A stretch of DNA of 64,000 nt from Aliikangiella maris (lineage in GTDB: Bacteria > Pseudomonadota > Gammaproteobacteria > Enterobacterales > Kangiellaceae), in contig NZ_JBFDAH010000025.1 of NCBI RefSeq assembly GCF_040719265.1, positions 1 to 64,000 of the forward strand. The letters are read 5' to 3'. Of this stretch, positions 44,508 through 54,342 are shown piece by piece. A program made the position numbers and the translations under genes. Below the pieces are notes generated by a model. That model saw only the letters and a list, made by a program, of their open reading frames with translations. It was not told the origin of the DNA and made no database searches. Each line of letters opens with the position of its first letter. The first letter of the stretch is position 1.

Positions 44508-45524
44508 ATGAGTAGCATAAAACAAAAAATTCAGTCAAATGGTTTGATGTTAAAATGGTGTGAATGGTTAATGGAATCAGTAGTACAACAAAATAGTCAA
44601 AATTATCCGTTAAGCGGATTACAGTTAAAATCCCGTTTAGGTGTATTACTGGTCAAACGTCAGTATATTTCGATTGAGCAATTGCATCGCGCGGTTGCAA
44701 TTCAACAAGAGCGAGATATACGTCTGGGTGAGTTATTAATCGAGCAAGGATTAATTAGCCAAAAACAACTAAAAATCGTGTTGCGTCGGCAAAATTGGCT
44801 GCGATTACTGGCTGCTGCAATCGCTATGATAATAACTCCTTTTACGCCGGTGATGGCTGCTAATTATGGTAAAGTTGGCAATAGCCCACTACCAATCAAT
44901 ACTCATGCGCTTGATTCTGCAATGCCCAGATTAATTAATCATGGCAATACTAATTTAATTTTTGGTGTAGACAACTTGCTTTCGCAAACAGATTTTTCAC
45001 AAATAAATTTGTTACAAGCAAATCCGTTACAAACAAATCCGTTACAATCGGGCCTGCTACAAAAAGACCTGCCACAAACTGAAACCCCTCTGTCTCACGG
45101 TAGCGGTTATATTACTCAATCCCAGAGTCAACTATCACAAATAAGTGGCGGTTTATGTACTAGTCATGTTGGTGATGGAATTTATCGTATTAAAGCTTCC
45201 GGATCGGGGGAGAAAGGCGAGTTTGTACTAACGCATCCCAATTATGGTCAATTGGCTTACAGTGTTGCATATCAACATCATTCCGATGCATTTGAACCGT
45301 TAGAGTTGAAAACGCCTAGTCGCCGTTTTGAGCATAGTATCACCTCCAAAAATTCGATAATCACATTGCCCGATAATCAATTAAGCAATACTTCGAACAA
45401 TAAAATGAACAGTTGTGAAAATCATACGCTTGACCGGCTTAAGGTATCATTGAGGTCACCTAAAATTGCACTCAAGCAAAAAAATTACACTGGTTATTTA
45501 GTCGTCACAATTGTTCCCGAGTAA
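44508..45524 (+). CDS. MshEN-like module fused to an exported pilin-like (spore-coat-U-type) domain
   Basis: 338 residues with an unusual build. Residues 43-66 and 72-95 are two 24-residue RLG...Q units separated by exactly five residues. The second (RLGELLIEQGLISQKQLK...) fits the MshEN c-di-GMP-binding motif throughout; the first has Gln where Gly is expected. A hydrophobic segment (residues 98-117, ending PVMA) follows, like a membrane anchor or late signal sequence. A low-complexity PLQ-rich linker leads to a domain with two Cys and GEFVLTHPNYGQLAYSV ... NYTGYLVVTIVPE, resembling spore-coat-U/chaperone-usher subunits. It directly precedes chaperone and usher genes. Confidence 0.7.
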   Translation: MSSIKQKIQSNGLMLKWCEWLMESVVQQNSQNYPLSGLQLKSRLGVLLVKRQYISIEQLHRAVAIQQERDIRLGELLIEQGLISQKQLKIVLRRQNWLRLLAAAIAMIITPFTPVMAANYGKVGNSPLPINTHALDSAMPRLINHGNTNLIFGVDNLLSQTDFSQINLLQANPLQTNPLQSGLLQKDLPQTETPLSHGSGYITQSQSQLSQISGGLCTSHVGDGIYRIKASGSGEKGEFVLTHPNYGQLAYSVAYQHHSDAFEPLELKTPSRRFEHSITSKNSIITLPDNQLSNTSNNKMNSCENHTLDRLKVSLRSPKIALKQKNYTGYLVVTIVPE

Positions 45525-45579
45525 GTGATTAACCTGGAATAATCGTTCACCACTTTATATTCTCAACTAAAATTAACAG

Positions 45580-45607
45580 ATACCCGATTAAATGACGGGT
45601 ATTTTTT
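45580..45607 (+). terminator. Hairpin terminator between the pilin-like gene and the chaperone
   Basis: ATACCCG pairs with CGGGTAT around a nine-base loop, followed by six T. It lies 23 bases before the chaperone ATG. Partial read-through would give high subunit and low chaperone/usher expression, a common arrangement in pilus operons. Confidence 0.75.
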
Positions 45608-45630
45608 CTATTTAATTTGATCAAACCGCG

Positions 45631-46380
45631 ATGAAAAAGAAAAAACTAAAATCAGTTTTACACGGCCTGTTTTTTCTATTAATTACCAGTTGCCCTGTTA
45701 ATTGGTGTATGGCAAGCGTGCATTTGAATAAAACAATTATTTATTTTGATAATAATGGCAAAATTAATGATGAGATAGCCGTTATTAATCAAGGTGATGA
45801 AACACTTTATTTACGAATAGAACCCTCGATTGTCTCTGCAGCGGGTTTACCTCAAGAATCAAAAGCAACCTATCGAGATCCTCAAGCTGCTGGATTATTA
45901 GTGACACCGCAGCGCATGGTATTAGCGCCTGGTGAGAAAAAACGTATTCAGTTAGTTCGGCTGGATAATATAAAAAATACACAAATAGAAAAGGTTTTTC
46001 GCATTTTGGTTAAGCCAGAAGTTGGCGAAGTGAAATCATCATTAACTGGTATGAAAATATTGGTTGCTTACGATGTGTTAGTATTATTTCAACCGGAACA
46101 ACCTAAGCCTGTATTAGCGGCTGAATTTAAACGCAATGAAATTATAATATTTAATCATGGAAATACTAACGTCCTGCTAAAGAGTGGTTATCAATGTCCA
46201 GCGTCGCAATCAATTGACCAGCCAGAGAACCAATGTGTTGCTCTGAAAGGTAAGCGGCTTTACGCTGGTAATCAGTGGCGTACAAGTATCAGGTATAAAA
46301 CGCCTGTACACTACAATATTGCCGTGGGCAGTGAAAACTCTGCTATTGTTTTTTCTGCTGATTTACCGGTAAAACCCTAG
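45631..46380 (+). CDS. Periplasmic pilus chaperone (PapD-like)
   Basis: 249 residues with a signal peptide ending WCMAS and two immunoglobulin-like halves. The N-terminal half shows IIYFDNNGKINDEIAVINQG, a VTPQRMVLAPGEKKRIQLVR strand (the chaperone G1/F1 region near residues 90-110) and VFRILVKP. The second half has two Cys (residues about 191 and 203). It should donate a strand to subunits and deliver them to the usher encoded four bases downstream. Confidence 0.88.
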   Translation: MKKKKLKSVLHGLFFLLITSCPVNWCMASVHLNKTIIYFDNNGKINDEIAVINQGDETLYLRIEPSIVSAAGLPQESKATYRDPQAAGLLVTPQRMVLAPGEKKRIQLVRLDNIKNTQIEKVFRILVKPEVGEVKSSLTGMKILVAYDVLVLFQPEQPKPVLAAEFKRNEIIIFNHGNTNVLLKSGYQCPASQSIDQPENQCVALKGKRLYAGNQWRTSIRYKTPVHYNIAVGSENSAIVFSADLPVKP

Positions 46381-46384
46381 TCTA

Positions 46385-49123
46385 ATGTATCACAGGTTGA
46401 ATGATTATGTGAAACTGTCTGCTTTGTTGCTAGTTATTTACTTGAGTACATTATCATCTGCTATTTGGAGCAAAGTACAAAGTTCATCAAGTCAACAGTC
46501 GACGGTTACATTGACTAAAGGACTGTTAGATGGAGCTCGTCGTATTGCTCCATTCTCCAGAATCAATGCGCCAAGTGATACGCTATTTAAGTCTGAACTT
46601 TATCTTGCCGCCGTTTCTGAAATTAAATCTGAGTCTGAAGTTAATTCTGGCAGTAGGGCGCAGTCTGAAAGTGAAATTAGTAAAAAGCCTGCTAGTAATA
46701 TAAAAAGTAGTACAATCAAACGCCAGAAAAAGAGTACGGCTTTTAAAAGTAGTGAAAAAAAATTATTGGTCACCACACCGCCGCCTGGTTTTGATGACTT
46801 ACTAACACCGCACTTTACTTTGGTTGATGTCTATTTTAATCAGCGACTGCTTGGGGTTACTATGGCTAGTTATACTTCAAGTCATCTGATATTTCAGTCA
46901 CCTCAGGAAGTCGCCGGGTTTATCGCTAATACAAAAAATACGGTTGAATTGGCATCTTATTTATCTCAACCTTTATTGAATAATCAAATTTTGGTTTGCC
47001 ATTATCAAGGTCAAACGGGATGTGGTAATTTGCAACCTGACAATGTCGGTATTATATTTTCTCAAGGTAAGCATCGAGTTGATTTGTTTATTCATCCTGC
47101 CTTATTAAGTATTCCTTCGTTATTGGTTGATAAGTATTTGCCGCCATCAACAAGTGGGCCTTCGTTCTTAAGTGCAATTTCTCTAGTTGCTTCGGGCGGA
47201 GATGCTCGTGAAGATATTTACACAGCTAAGTTGAATAATTTATTCAGTATCGAAAATTATCGAGTTTACTCAAGCTTAGAAAAGGATGATAAGAACAGTG
47301 CAAGACTGGATCAACTTTCGCTAAGTTATGAGTATCGTGATATGGCATATCAAGTCGGCTCTTTTCGTACTAATAGTCAATCAAACAGCTTTTTTGAACA
47401 GCGTGAAATTTTGGGGGTGCGAGTCCAGTCTTCTCTTGCCAGTCGGGTTGATTTAGCACAAGTTTCGGGAACACGATTGTTTGTATTTTTGAGTGAACAC
47501 TCACGAGTTGAAATTTATAAAGATGGACAGTTAATTGATAGTCGCGAATATCAGGCGGGAAATATTGAATTAAATACCCAGGACTTCCCTCAAGGATCTT
47601 ATACCCTGGAAATAAAAATTATTGGTGATAGTGGACGTGAAGCGATGGAATCTCGTTTTTTTACTAAATCATTGCAACTACCGCCATTGGATGAATCACT
47701 ATACTTTGTTGAAGTTGGCTTTCCTGAAGATGAACAAATACAAACTTATCCGGTAGCGAAAGATCAGCCTTTTGCGCGTTTAGGATTTGTTACTCGTTCT
47801 GCTGACTGGTTCGGTTTTAATAGTGCTTTGGCTGCCGATGATAAACAACAAATGTTAGAATTGGGAACGGTTTGGTTTGCCAATCAAATTGAAATTCAAT
47901 CCAATCATGCTTTCACGAGTAACAATCAGCAAGCGGTATTTTATCAATTAGGGGTTCACCATCCGTCATATTTTGTTTCTGCCAGTTATCGCAGAACATT
48001 TCGTGGTAATCAACAACTGCCAGTTCAGGATTATTCATTCTTAAAACCTGATGTTAAACAAACTTTACTGAATGTCAGCATTCCATTTTCTGATGCGGTT
48101 TTGAATGTTTATGCTCGAACTAATTTGGAAAGCACTGGTGAGATGAAAAAAAATTATGGAATAAGCTGGCGTAAAAATGTTTATCGCACCGATCATCTTC
48201 TGCTGGACTGGACTGTAGACTTAACAAAAGAAAATCACGATAAGCGTTTGATAACGGGATTTACTTTGCGCTTTATTGAGAAAGACTACAATTTAAATTC
48301 AAGTATGAATTACAATCGGTTAAAAAGTCAAAGTCAGTATTCGTCGCATTTTGATAAAAACTTCCGGCTAAACGTGCAACAGGCTCAATCATTAATGGGA
48401 GATTTGAATCATAGTTTAAATGTTACAGAAACTACCAGTCAGATTAGCAGTTTATGGCAATCAGAAATAACTAATCGATTAGGACACACACGGGTAACAC
48501 TGGAGAATATTAATCAGCAAAATACAACCGATGACTCGGGTGTTAATAAATCCCATCGACAAGGTTATGCTTTAACGAGTCACTTAAATTTTGTCGTTGA
48601 TGATGGGCAAGTGGTAATGGGAGGAAGTCGACAATCAACGGCAGGAATACTGATTAATATTCAGCAGGAATCTTCCTCTTCGACACTTTTAAGCTTACGA
48701 GTCAATGGGGAAGAAAAGGTACAAATAAATAGTGGAGAAAGTCACTTTATTGCGTTAGCGCCTTATCAGACTTATCGTTTAACTTTAGCGCCTTTACAAG
48801 GTGAGTTGGTGAGTTTTGATAATACGCCTAAAGATATTACTTTATATCCAGGAAATGTTGAAAGTGTTACTTGGTCAATGACAAAGCTTTATATTGTCGT
48901 AATGCAATTGCTAAATAACGACGATAAGCCATTTGCTAACGCAAGATTAAATAATGAAAAATTTCATGCGGGTACCGATGATTTAGGTTGGGTTCAGATG
49001 GAGTTACATGCTGCCGGAGAATATTTATTTATCGATAACAATGAACGGCAATGTCGGGTGATCATCACTGACAAGGCTCTGCAGCAAAGTATCAATTATT
49101 TAGGGAGCGTACGCTGTCAATGA
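46385..49123 (+). CDS. Outer-membrane pilus usher, CS1/alternative type (TcfC/CooC-like)
   Basis: 912 residues, with an N-terminal hydrophobic segment as signal. A Ser/Lys-rich variable stretch (residues about 75-130) precedes PPPGFDDLLTPHFTLVDVYFNQRLLG, the conserved start of alternative-class ushers. The middle is a beta-barrel with repeated aromatic strands and a plug-like segment (VFLSEHSRVEIYKDGQLIDSRE near residue 375). The C-terminal E-set/CS1-type domain has two Cys, ending VRCQ. It assembles and secretes subunits bound by the chaperone. No separate major pilin or tip adhesin gene follows. Confidence 0.87.
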   Translation: MYHRLNDYVKLSALLLVIYLSTLSSAIWSKVQSSSSQQSTVTLTKGLLDGARRIAPFSRINAPSDTLFKSELYLAAVSEIKSESEVNSGSRAQSESEISKKPASNIKSSTIKRQKKSTAFKSSEKKLLVTTPPPGFDDLLTPHFTLVDVYFNQRLLGVTMASYTSSHLIFQSPQEVAGFIANTKNTVELASYLSQPLLNNQILVCHYQGQTGCGNLQPDNVGIIFSQGKHRVDLFIHPALLSIPSLLVDKYLPPSTSGPSFLSAISLVASGGDAREDIYTAKLNNLFSIENYRVYSSLEKDDKNSARLDQLSLSYEYRDMAYQVGSFRTNSQSNSFFEQREILGVRVQSSLASRVDLAQVSGTRLFVFLSEHSRVEIYKDGQLIDSREYQAGNIELNTQDFPQGSYTLEIKIIGDSGREAMESRFFTKSLQLPPLDESLYFVEVGFPEDEQIQTYPVAKDQPFARLGFVTRSADWFGFNSALAADDKQQMLELGTVWFANQIEIQSNHAFTSNNQQAVFYQLGVHHPSYFVSASYRRTFRGNQQLPVQDYSFLKPDVKQTLLNVSIPFSDAVLNVYARTNLESTGEMKKNYGISWRKNVYRTDHLLLDWTVDLTKENHDKRLITGFTLRFIEKDYNLNSSMNYNRLKSQSQYSSHFDKNFRLNVQQAQSLMGDLNHSLNVTETTSQISSLWQSEITNRLGHTRVTLENINQQNTTDDSGVNKSHRQGYALTSHLNFVVDDGQVVMGGSRQSTAGILINIQQESSSSTLLSLRVNGEEKVQINSGESHFIALAPYQTYRLTLAPLQGELVSFDNTPKDITLYPGNVESVTWSMTKLYIVVMQLLNNDDKPFANARLNNEKFHAGTDDLGWVQMELHAAGEYLFIDNNERQCRVIITDKALQQSINYLGSVRCQ

Positions 49124-49133
49124 TTGACAGCGT
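49111..49133 (+). terminator. Hairpin overlapping the usher stop codon
   Basis: ACGCTGTCAA pairs perfectly with TTGACAGCGT; the three-base loop TGA is the usher stop codon itself. No T tract follows. It could terminate, protect the mRNA 3' end, or both. Confidence 0.5.
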
Positions 49134-49178
49134 TGAATGACTAAAGCTAAGAGTATGTTTTTAAGATTGAGTCAAGTA

Positions 49179-50867
49179 TTACTCAATATTGTAATCATAA
49201 TTAATTTGCTTTTCTAACTGATAAGCGATTGCGATTAGTTCTGCTTCACTTAGTGCTTTTCCAGCAATTGATAAACCAACTGGCATACCATGCACTTTGC
49301 CTAATGGAATGGTAATGTGAGGGTAGCCCGAAATGGCAGAAAGTCCGGAATAACCACCGATATAATGATCACCATTGATACGATCGATTGTCCAAGCGGG
49401 CGAGAGTGTCACTGTCATTATTGCATCTAATTGATGAGTATTCATCAAGTTATCGATACCGTCTTGTCGAGTTGCTTGCTGAACCTTTTTTAGGGCTTCA
49501 ATATATGCTGTATCGGTTAAATCACCTTTGGCCTGTGACTTAACAAGAATTTCTTGTTGGAAATATGGCATTTCTTGCGCAGTATGTTGCTGATTAAAGG
49601 CAATGAGCTTCTCCATGGTCAATGTGTTTAATGCATTCGGTAGCTTTGCAAAATAATGATTTAATGTATGTTTAAATTCATATAACAAAACTTCATAGCT
49701 GTCGGCATAAAACCCATTGTAATAGTTAACATTCAAGTCATTAACCAGTGTAGTTTGGTTGGCAATTTTTTGTTTGAATTGCTCAAATAATGCCAATACT
49801 GCTTCGTGCTCCAATGCATCCGAAAATAACACGCCGATCCGTTTTTGTTGTAGAGGTTGCTGCAAGTTGCTTATAAAATCTTTACTAAAGTGTTTTTGAT
49901 TGATTTGGGTTGCTTCATCTTGAGGATCAATTCCTTGCATGACTTGCAATAAGATAGCTGCATCAACTACCGAGCGTGTCATTGGTCCGGCGGTATCTTG
50001 TGAATGAGAGATGGGAACTATAGCCGTGCGACTTAACAATCCTACGGTCGGCTTGATACCTACTAGACCATTGGCGGACGAAGGGCAAGTAATCGAGCCA
50101 TTGGTTTCTGTGCCAATGGCGGCAACCGCCATAAAGGCAGCAATAGATGCACCTGAACCAGAGCTTGAACCACAAGTTGAGCGGTGTAAATTATGTGGGT
50201 TACGTGTTTGTCCTCCAACCGCACTCCAACCAGAGGATGAACGTTCTGAGCGCATATTTGCCCATTCGCTTAAGTTTGTTTTACCCAAAATAATGGCACC
50301 CGCCGCTTTCAATTTTGTAACGATGGGGGCGTCACGCTTCGTCATATTGTTGGCGAGGATTAATGAGCCAGCAGTAGTTGGCATGGTCGAGGTTTCCACA
50401 TTATCTTTAACCAGAATGGGAATACCATGCAAAGGTCCCAGCACATTACCTGACTGCCGCATTGTATCGAGCTGTTGAGCAATTTCTATCGCTTTAGGAT
50501 TAACTTTAATAACCGCATTGAGATGTTGATTGTACTGGGCAATTTGCTGCAAATAATAATTGGTCAGCTCAGCGGCAGTTAATTTGCCTTGCTCCATTAA
50601 GCGGGTTAATTGCGGAATGGTGGCGTGTTTAATGTTATCTGGCAGTGTTGAAGTGGTAATTCTAGGTGAAAATGCTGTGGCTGATTTTAGGTCAGATACT
50701 AATTGGGCTGGTAAATGCGAAACCGAGCGACTAGCAGAGTTTGACTGTTGTGGAGCTTGATTTTGGCAGCCCCATAACATCACCGTAAAACAACTGAGTA
50801 AAGTCCATTTTATCAATTTTCCCGGTGCACTTGGCTGTGCAACTGGTTGACGGGATAGAGAAAACAT
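49179..50867 (-). CDS. Amidase-signature family amidohydrolase, lipoprotein
   Basis: 562 residues. The N-terminus ends in a lipobox (TVMLWGC), so the enzyme is probably anchored in the periplasm. The Ser-cisSer-Lys triad is present: Lys in GIPILVKDNVE near residue 153, and GSSSGSGASIAAFM near residue 233 with the cis-Ser and nucleophile in GTETNGSITCPSS near residue 252. It hydrolyses amides or peptides of unknown identity. It lies 41 bases downstream of the LysR gene in the same direction and may be its co-transcribed target. Confidence 0.88.
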   Translation of the reverse strand: MFSLSRQPVAQPSAPGKLIKWTLLSCFTVMLWGCQNQAPQQSNSASRSVSHLPAQLVSDLKSATAFSPRITTSTLPDNIKHATIPQLTRLMEQGKLTAAELTNYYLQQIAQYNQHLNAVIKVNPKAIEIAQQLDTMRQSGNVLGPLHGIPILVKDNVETSTMPTTAGSLILANNMTKRDAPIVTKLKAAGAIILGKTNLSEWANMRSERSSSGWSAVGGQTRNPHNLHRSTCGSSSGSGASIAAFMAVAAIGTETNGSITCPSSANGLVGIKPTVGLLSRTAIVPISHSQDTAGPMTRSVVDAAILLQVMQGIDPQDEATQINQKHFSKDFISNLQQPLQQKRIGVLFSDALEHEAVLALFEQFKQKIANQTTLVNDLNVNYYNGFYADSYEVLLYEFKHTLNHYFAKLPNALNTLTMEKLIAFNQQHTAQEMPYFQQEILVKSQAKGDLTDTAYIEALKKVQQATRQDGIDNLMNTHQLDAIMTVTLSPAWTIDRINGDHYIGGYSGLSAISGYPHITIPLGKVHGMPVGLSIAGKALSEAELIAIAYQLEKQINYDYNIE

Positions 50868-50908
50868 AGGTTGGTCCTTATTTATTAGAGTTAGAATAAG
50901 GTACTATG

Positions 50909-51802
50909 TTAGTAATTTTGGTTCAGTAGTTCAATAAATCGCTGTGCGGTCTTACCCAGCTTCTTTTCCGCTCGCCAAACCAGATGTGGTGTAAATGAAA
51001 AACGTGACCCATGTTCGTAGTCTACTTCTACTAAATCGCCATTTTCCAGATCTTTGCAAACGAGATAACGTGGCATCCAGCCAAAACCAATGTCTTGAAT
51101 AAGCGCTTGTTTCTTACTTTTAAAATCACTTAAAAAGAACATTCGTTCGCCACCAAAATGCATATGCTCTACATCATAGAGTTCTTGCTCACTCGAATCA
51201 TGGACGCTCAATTCAACAAACTGTTTGAGTTGCGCAATTGTAACGTTTTCAACATTGGCAAGTGGATGATTGCGTCCAACTAACAAAATACATTCTAAAT
51301 CCGGGAGTGGTTGTGAGAGTAGGTTGGTCGAACGCTGATACTCTTTTACCAGCATTAAGTCGGCCTGATTTTTATCAAAGCGATGTTGTACGCCGCCTAA
51401 ATATTCCATGGTAAGTGAAATTTTTGTTGGAATATCTTCTCTTAATAATTGCTTCATGGCTGACATGATTGGGTCTATTTCTAAAATACCGTCTATCACT
51501 ACCTCAAAATTGGGTTCCCACTCCTGATTAAGTTGAACCGCTAGTTCTTCAATATGCTGAGCTTGGGCAAGTAGGCGTATGCCTTCATCAAGAATCATTT
51601 GGCCAGCAGGAGTTAATTCGGCGCGATATTCACTTCGGTCAAAAATTTCTAAGCTAAGCGCTTCTTCCAGTTTTTTGATTTGATAGCTGATCGCTGACTG
51701 AGCTCTGTGTAAAGTTTTGGCTGCTGCGGCAAAACTCCCTTTTTCAACTATGGTACGGAGAACGCGAATCGAATCTAAGTCTAGTTTCATAATAACCTGC
51801 AT
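50909..51802 (-). CDS. LysR-family transcriptional regulator
   Basis: 297 residues with a standard N-terminal winged helix (LDSIRVLRTIVEKGSFAAAAKTLHRAQSAISYQIKKLEEAL) and a C-terminal ligand-binding domain. The effector is unknown. The amidase gene follows in the same direction. It is divergent from typA across a 334-bp spacer. Confidence 0.92.
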   Translation of the reverse strand: MQVIMKLDLDSIRVLRTIVEKGSFAAAAKTLHRAQSAISYQIKKLEEALSLEIFDRSEYRAELTPAGQMILDEGIRLLAQAQHIEELAVQLNQEWEPNFEVVIDGILEIDPIMSAMKQLLREDIPTKISLTMEYLGGVQHRFDKNQADLMLVKEYQRSTNLLSQPLPDLECILLVGRNHPLANVENVTIAQLKQFVELSVHDSSEQELYDVEHMHFGGERMFFLSDFKSKKQALIQDIGFGWMPRYLVCKDLENGDLVEVDYEHGSRFSFTPHLVWRAEKKLGKTAQRFIELLNQNY

Positions 51803-52136
51803 TAATCAGCTAATTGGATGGTGTGAGCAAGAATAACATAAAAATACTAGTTGGAATGACCTAGGACAAGAAAATTTGATTATTTTTATGCGGAATATTA
51901 CCATTTTTTCTAATTGTCAAGTGGTTTATCAGTTTTTTAAAACAAGTAAAATAATTAATTATATAAACTTAGACTTTTTAAGAATTTGTTTATCAAAAAA
52001 ATGAATTGAGCTGCAATAGCATAAAATATCATCGAAAACGATGCTTGTTTAACAAAATCAGCGTAGAATACGCGCCTCGTTTTTGCTCTTCCAAATTGGT
52101 TGAGTTGCACATAGGAAAAATTGAGGCAACCCTCTT
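51803..52136. promoter_or_regulatory. Divergent spacer between the LysR gene and typA
   Basis: 334 bp, strongly AT-rich, with no gene. A TAGAAT word at 52064-52069 is a candidate -10 for typA, giving a leader of about 65 bases; the matching -35 is weak. GAGG near 52122 is the likely typA ribosome site. Confidence 0.4.
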
Positions 52137-53957
52137 GTGATTGAAAATTTAAGAAATATCGCAATTATTGCGCACGTTGACCACGGCAAGACTACGCTGG
52201 TTGACAAGCTGTTACAGCAATCTGGCACGTTCGATCAACGTTCTGAACTTACAGAGCGGGTAATGGATTCCAATGATTTGGAAAAAGAGCGTGGAATTAC
52301 AATTCTATCGAAAAATACGGCAATCAACTGGAACGACTATCGCATCAATATAGTCGATACTCCCGGACATGCTGACTTTGGCGGTGAAGTTGAACGAATT
52401 ATGTCGATGGTAGATTCGGTTTTACTGCTAGTTGATGCAGTTGATGGTCCCATGCCGCAAACGCGATTTGTTACTCAAAAAGCATTTGCACAAGGACTTA
52501 AACCGGTTGTTGTTGTGAATAAAATTGATCGGCCTGGGGCCCGTCCTGATTGGGTTATTGACCAAATTTTTGATTTATTCGATCAACTGGGGGCGACTGA
52601 TGAGCAACTGGATTTTCCGGTGATTTATGCATCTGCGTTAAATGGTTATGCCTCTGAAGATGACAGTGTTCGAGATGGTGATATGACGCCACTATTTGAA
52701 GCTATCATTAAATATGTAAAACACCCTGATGTTGAAATTGAAGGTCCAACCCAGATGCAAATTTCATCGCTGGACTATTCAAACTATGTAGGCGCTATTG
52801 GGGTTGGCCGGGTTACACGTGGCAAAATTACCCGCAATCAGCAATTGATCAGCATCGATGCTAATGGCAAAGAGCGTAAAGTAAAAGTCGGGCAAGTTTT
52901 GGGTTATCTTGGTTTGGAGAGAAGCGAAATTGAACAGGCGTCTGCCGGTGACATTATTGCTATTACCGGAATTGGCGAGCCTAAAATTTCTGATACTCTG
53001 TGTGATCCCGAGCATGTCGAAGCTTTGACGCCATTAACGGTTGATGAGCCAACGGTTAATATGACTTTTCAGGTGAATACTTCTCCTTTTGCGGGTAAAG
53101 AAGGAAAGTTTTTAACATCGCGTCAGATTCTTGAGCGTCTTGAGAAAGAATTGATTCACAACGTGGCGTTGCGGGTTGAGCAAATGGATGATGCGGATAA
53201 ATTCAAAGTTTCGGGGCGTGGCGAATTGCATTTGTCAGTTTTAATTGAAACGATGCGCCGTGAAGGATTTGAATTAGCAGTTTCGCGACCAGAAGTTATT
53301 ATGAAAGAAGTCGATGGGGTTTTAATGGAACCTTATGAAAATGTAACCGTCGACATTGAAGAGCAACATCAAGGAACAATCATGGAGCGCTTAGGTGAAA
53401 GAAAAGCCGAAATGCGTGATATGCAGCTTGATGGTAAGGGACGGGTAAGAATTGATTTTTATATTCCTTCACGCGGCCTGATTGGTTTTCAAACAGAATT
53501 TATGACTGCTACTTCTGGTACTGGTTTGCTCTATCATACTTTCGATGCTTACGGTCCTGCTCATAAAGGCTCATTGGCGCAACGTCATAATGGTGTATTA
53601 ATTTCTAATAGTACTGGTAAAGCACTTGGCTATGCGTTATTTAATATTCAAGAGCGCGGACGTTTATTTATTGGTCATGGGGTTGAGGTTTATGAAGGTA
53701 TGGTTATCGGCATTCATGCGCGCGATAATGATTTAACTGTTAATCCGCTCAAAGCGAAGCAGTTAACTAATATTCGTGCCGCTGGAACCGATGAAAACAT
53801 TCAATTAACGCCGCCAATTTTGATGACTTTAGAACAGAGCTTAGAGTTTATTGATGATGATGAACTGGTTGAAGTAACGCCAGTGAGCATTCGAATTCGT
53901 AAAAAGCATTTAACTGAAAGTGATCGCAAGCGTGCATCGCGTGCACCTAAAGAATAA
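52137..53957 (+). CDS. typA: Ribosome-associated GTPase TypA/BipA
   Basis: 606-residue translational GTPase of the EF-G group. G motifs are AHVDHGKTT (G1, residue 12), RGITI with DTPGHADFGGEVE (G3, near residue 75) and NKIDRPGARP (G4, near residue 128). The C-terminal TypA-specific region has SRGLIGFQTEFMTATSGTG. It binds 70S ribosomes and aids 50S assembly and translation under stress or cold. The start is GTG 52137 (MIENLRNIAIIAHVDHG). Confidence 0.96.
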   Translation: MIENLRNIAIIAHVDHGKTTLVDKLLQQSGTFDQRSELTERVMDSNDLEKERGITILSKNTAINWNDYRINIVDTPGHADFGGEVERIMSMVDSVLLLVDAVDGPMPQTRFVTQKAFAQGLKPVVVVNKIDRPGARPDWVIDQIFDLFDQLGATDEQLDFPVIYASALNGYASEDDSVRDGDMTPLFEAIIKYVKHPDVEIEGPTQMQISSLDYSNYVGAIGVGRVTRGKITRNQQLISIDANGKERKVKVGQVLGYLGLERSEIEQASAGDIIAITGIGEPKISDTLCDPEHVEALTPLTVDEPTVNMTFQVNTSPFAGKEGKFLTSRQILERLEKELIHNVALRVEQMDDADKFKVSGRGELHLSVLIETMRREGFELAVSRPEVIMKEVDGVLMEPYENVTVDIEEQHQGTIMERLGERKAEMRDMQLDGKGRVRIDFYIPSRGLIGFQTEFMTATSGTGLLYHTFDAYGPAHKGSLAQRHNGVLISNSTGKALGYALFNIQERGRLFIGHGVEVYEGMVIGIHARDNDLTVNPLKAKQLTNIRAAGTDENIQLTPPILMTLEQSLEFIDDDELVEVTPVSIRIRKKHLTESDRKRASRAPKE

Positions 53958-53997
53958 CTTTGGTTATTTAATCTGTGCGCTTTAATGCGCAATATAA

Positions 53998-54034
53998 GCC
54001 CGGTTAGTTGAAGATGAAACGACCGGGTTTTTTT
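53998..54034 (+). terminator. Rho-independent terminator after typA
   Basis: CCCGGT pairs with ACCGGG around a 17-base loop, followed by seven T, 40 bases after the typA stop. Confidence 0.8.
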
Positions 54035-54342
54035 ATGTGTGGCCTGATTTTATGTCAACATAAGCGCAAATGTAATTACGTTAACTCTAAGGTGAAAGTA
54101 AATATTGGGATATTTATAGTTTGATAGTTGATATATCTGCAATGTTTAGGTTGGCGCATAGATAATTGATTTATTTGCATTCAGAGATGTGCTTATTGAT
54201 AATGGTGCTCGTGATTGAGTAGGTAATTGAGTATAAGGACAGGCTCATTAAGAAACTTATCGCATTATTGGTAATCTAAGCGGATTATGTTCCTAAAATT
54301 AGAGAACAGTATTTAACCGAGAATTAATAAAACAGGTTTATT
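54035..54342. other. Intergenic stretch, no gene seen
   Basis: 308 bp of AT-rich sequence between the typA terminator and a small lipoprotein gene. No open frame with a ribosome site, RNA gene or repeat is evident. Confidence 0.45.

Noticed and set aside
50011..50478. 155-codon plus-strand frame
   Set aside because: Antisense to the catalytic region of the amidase, whose motifs are unambiguous.
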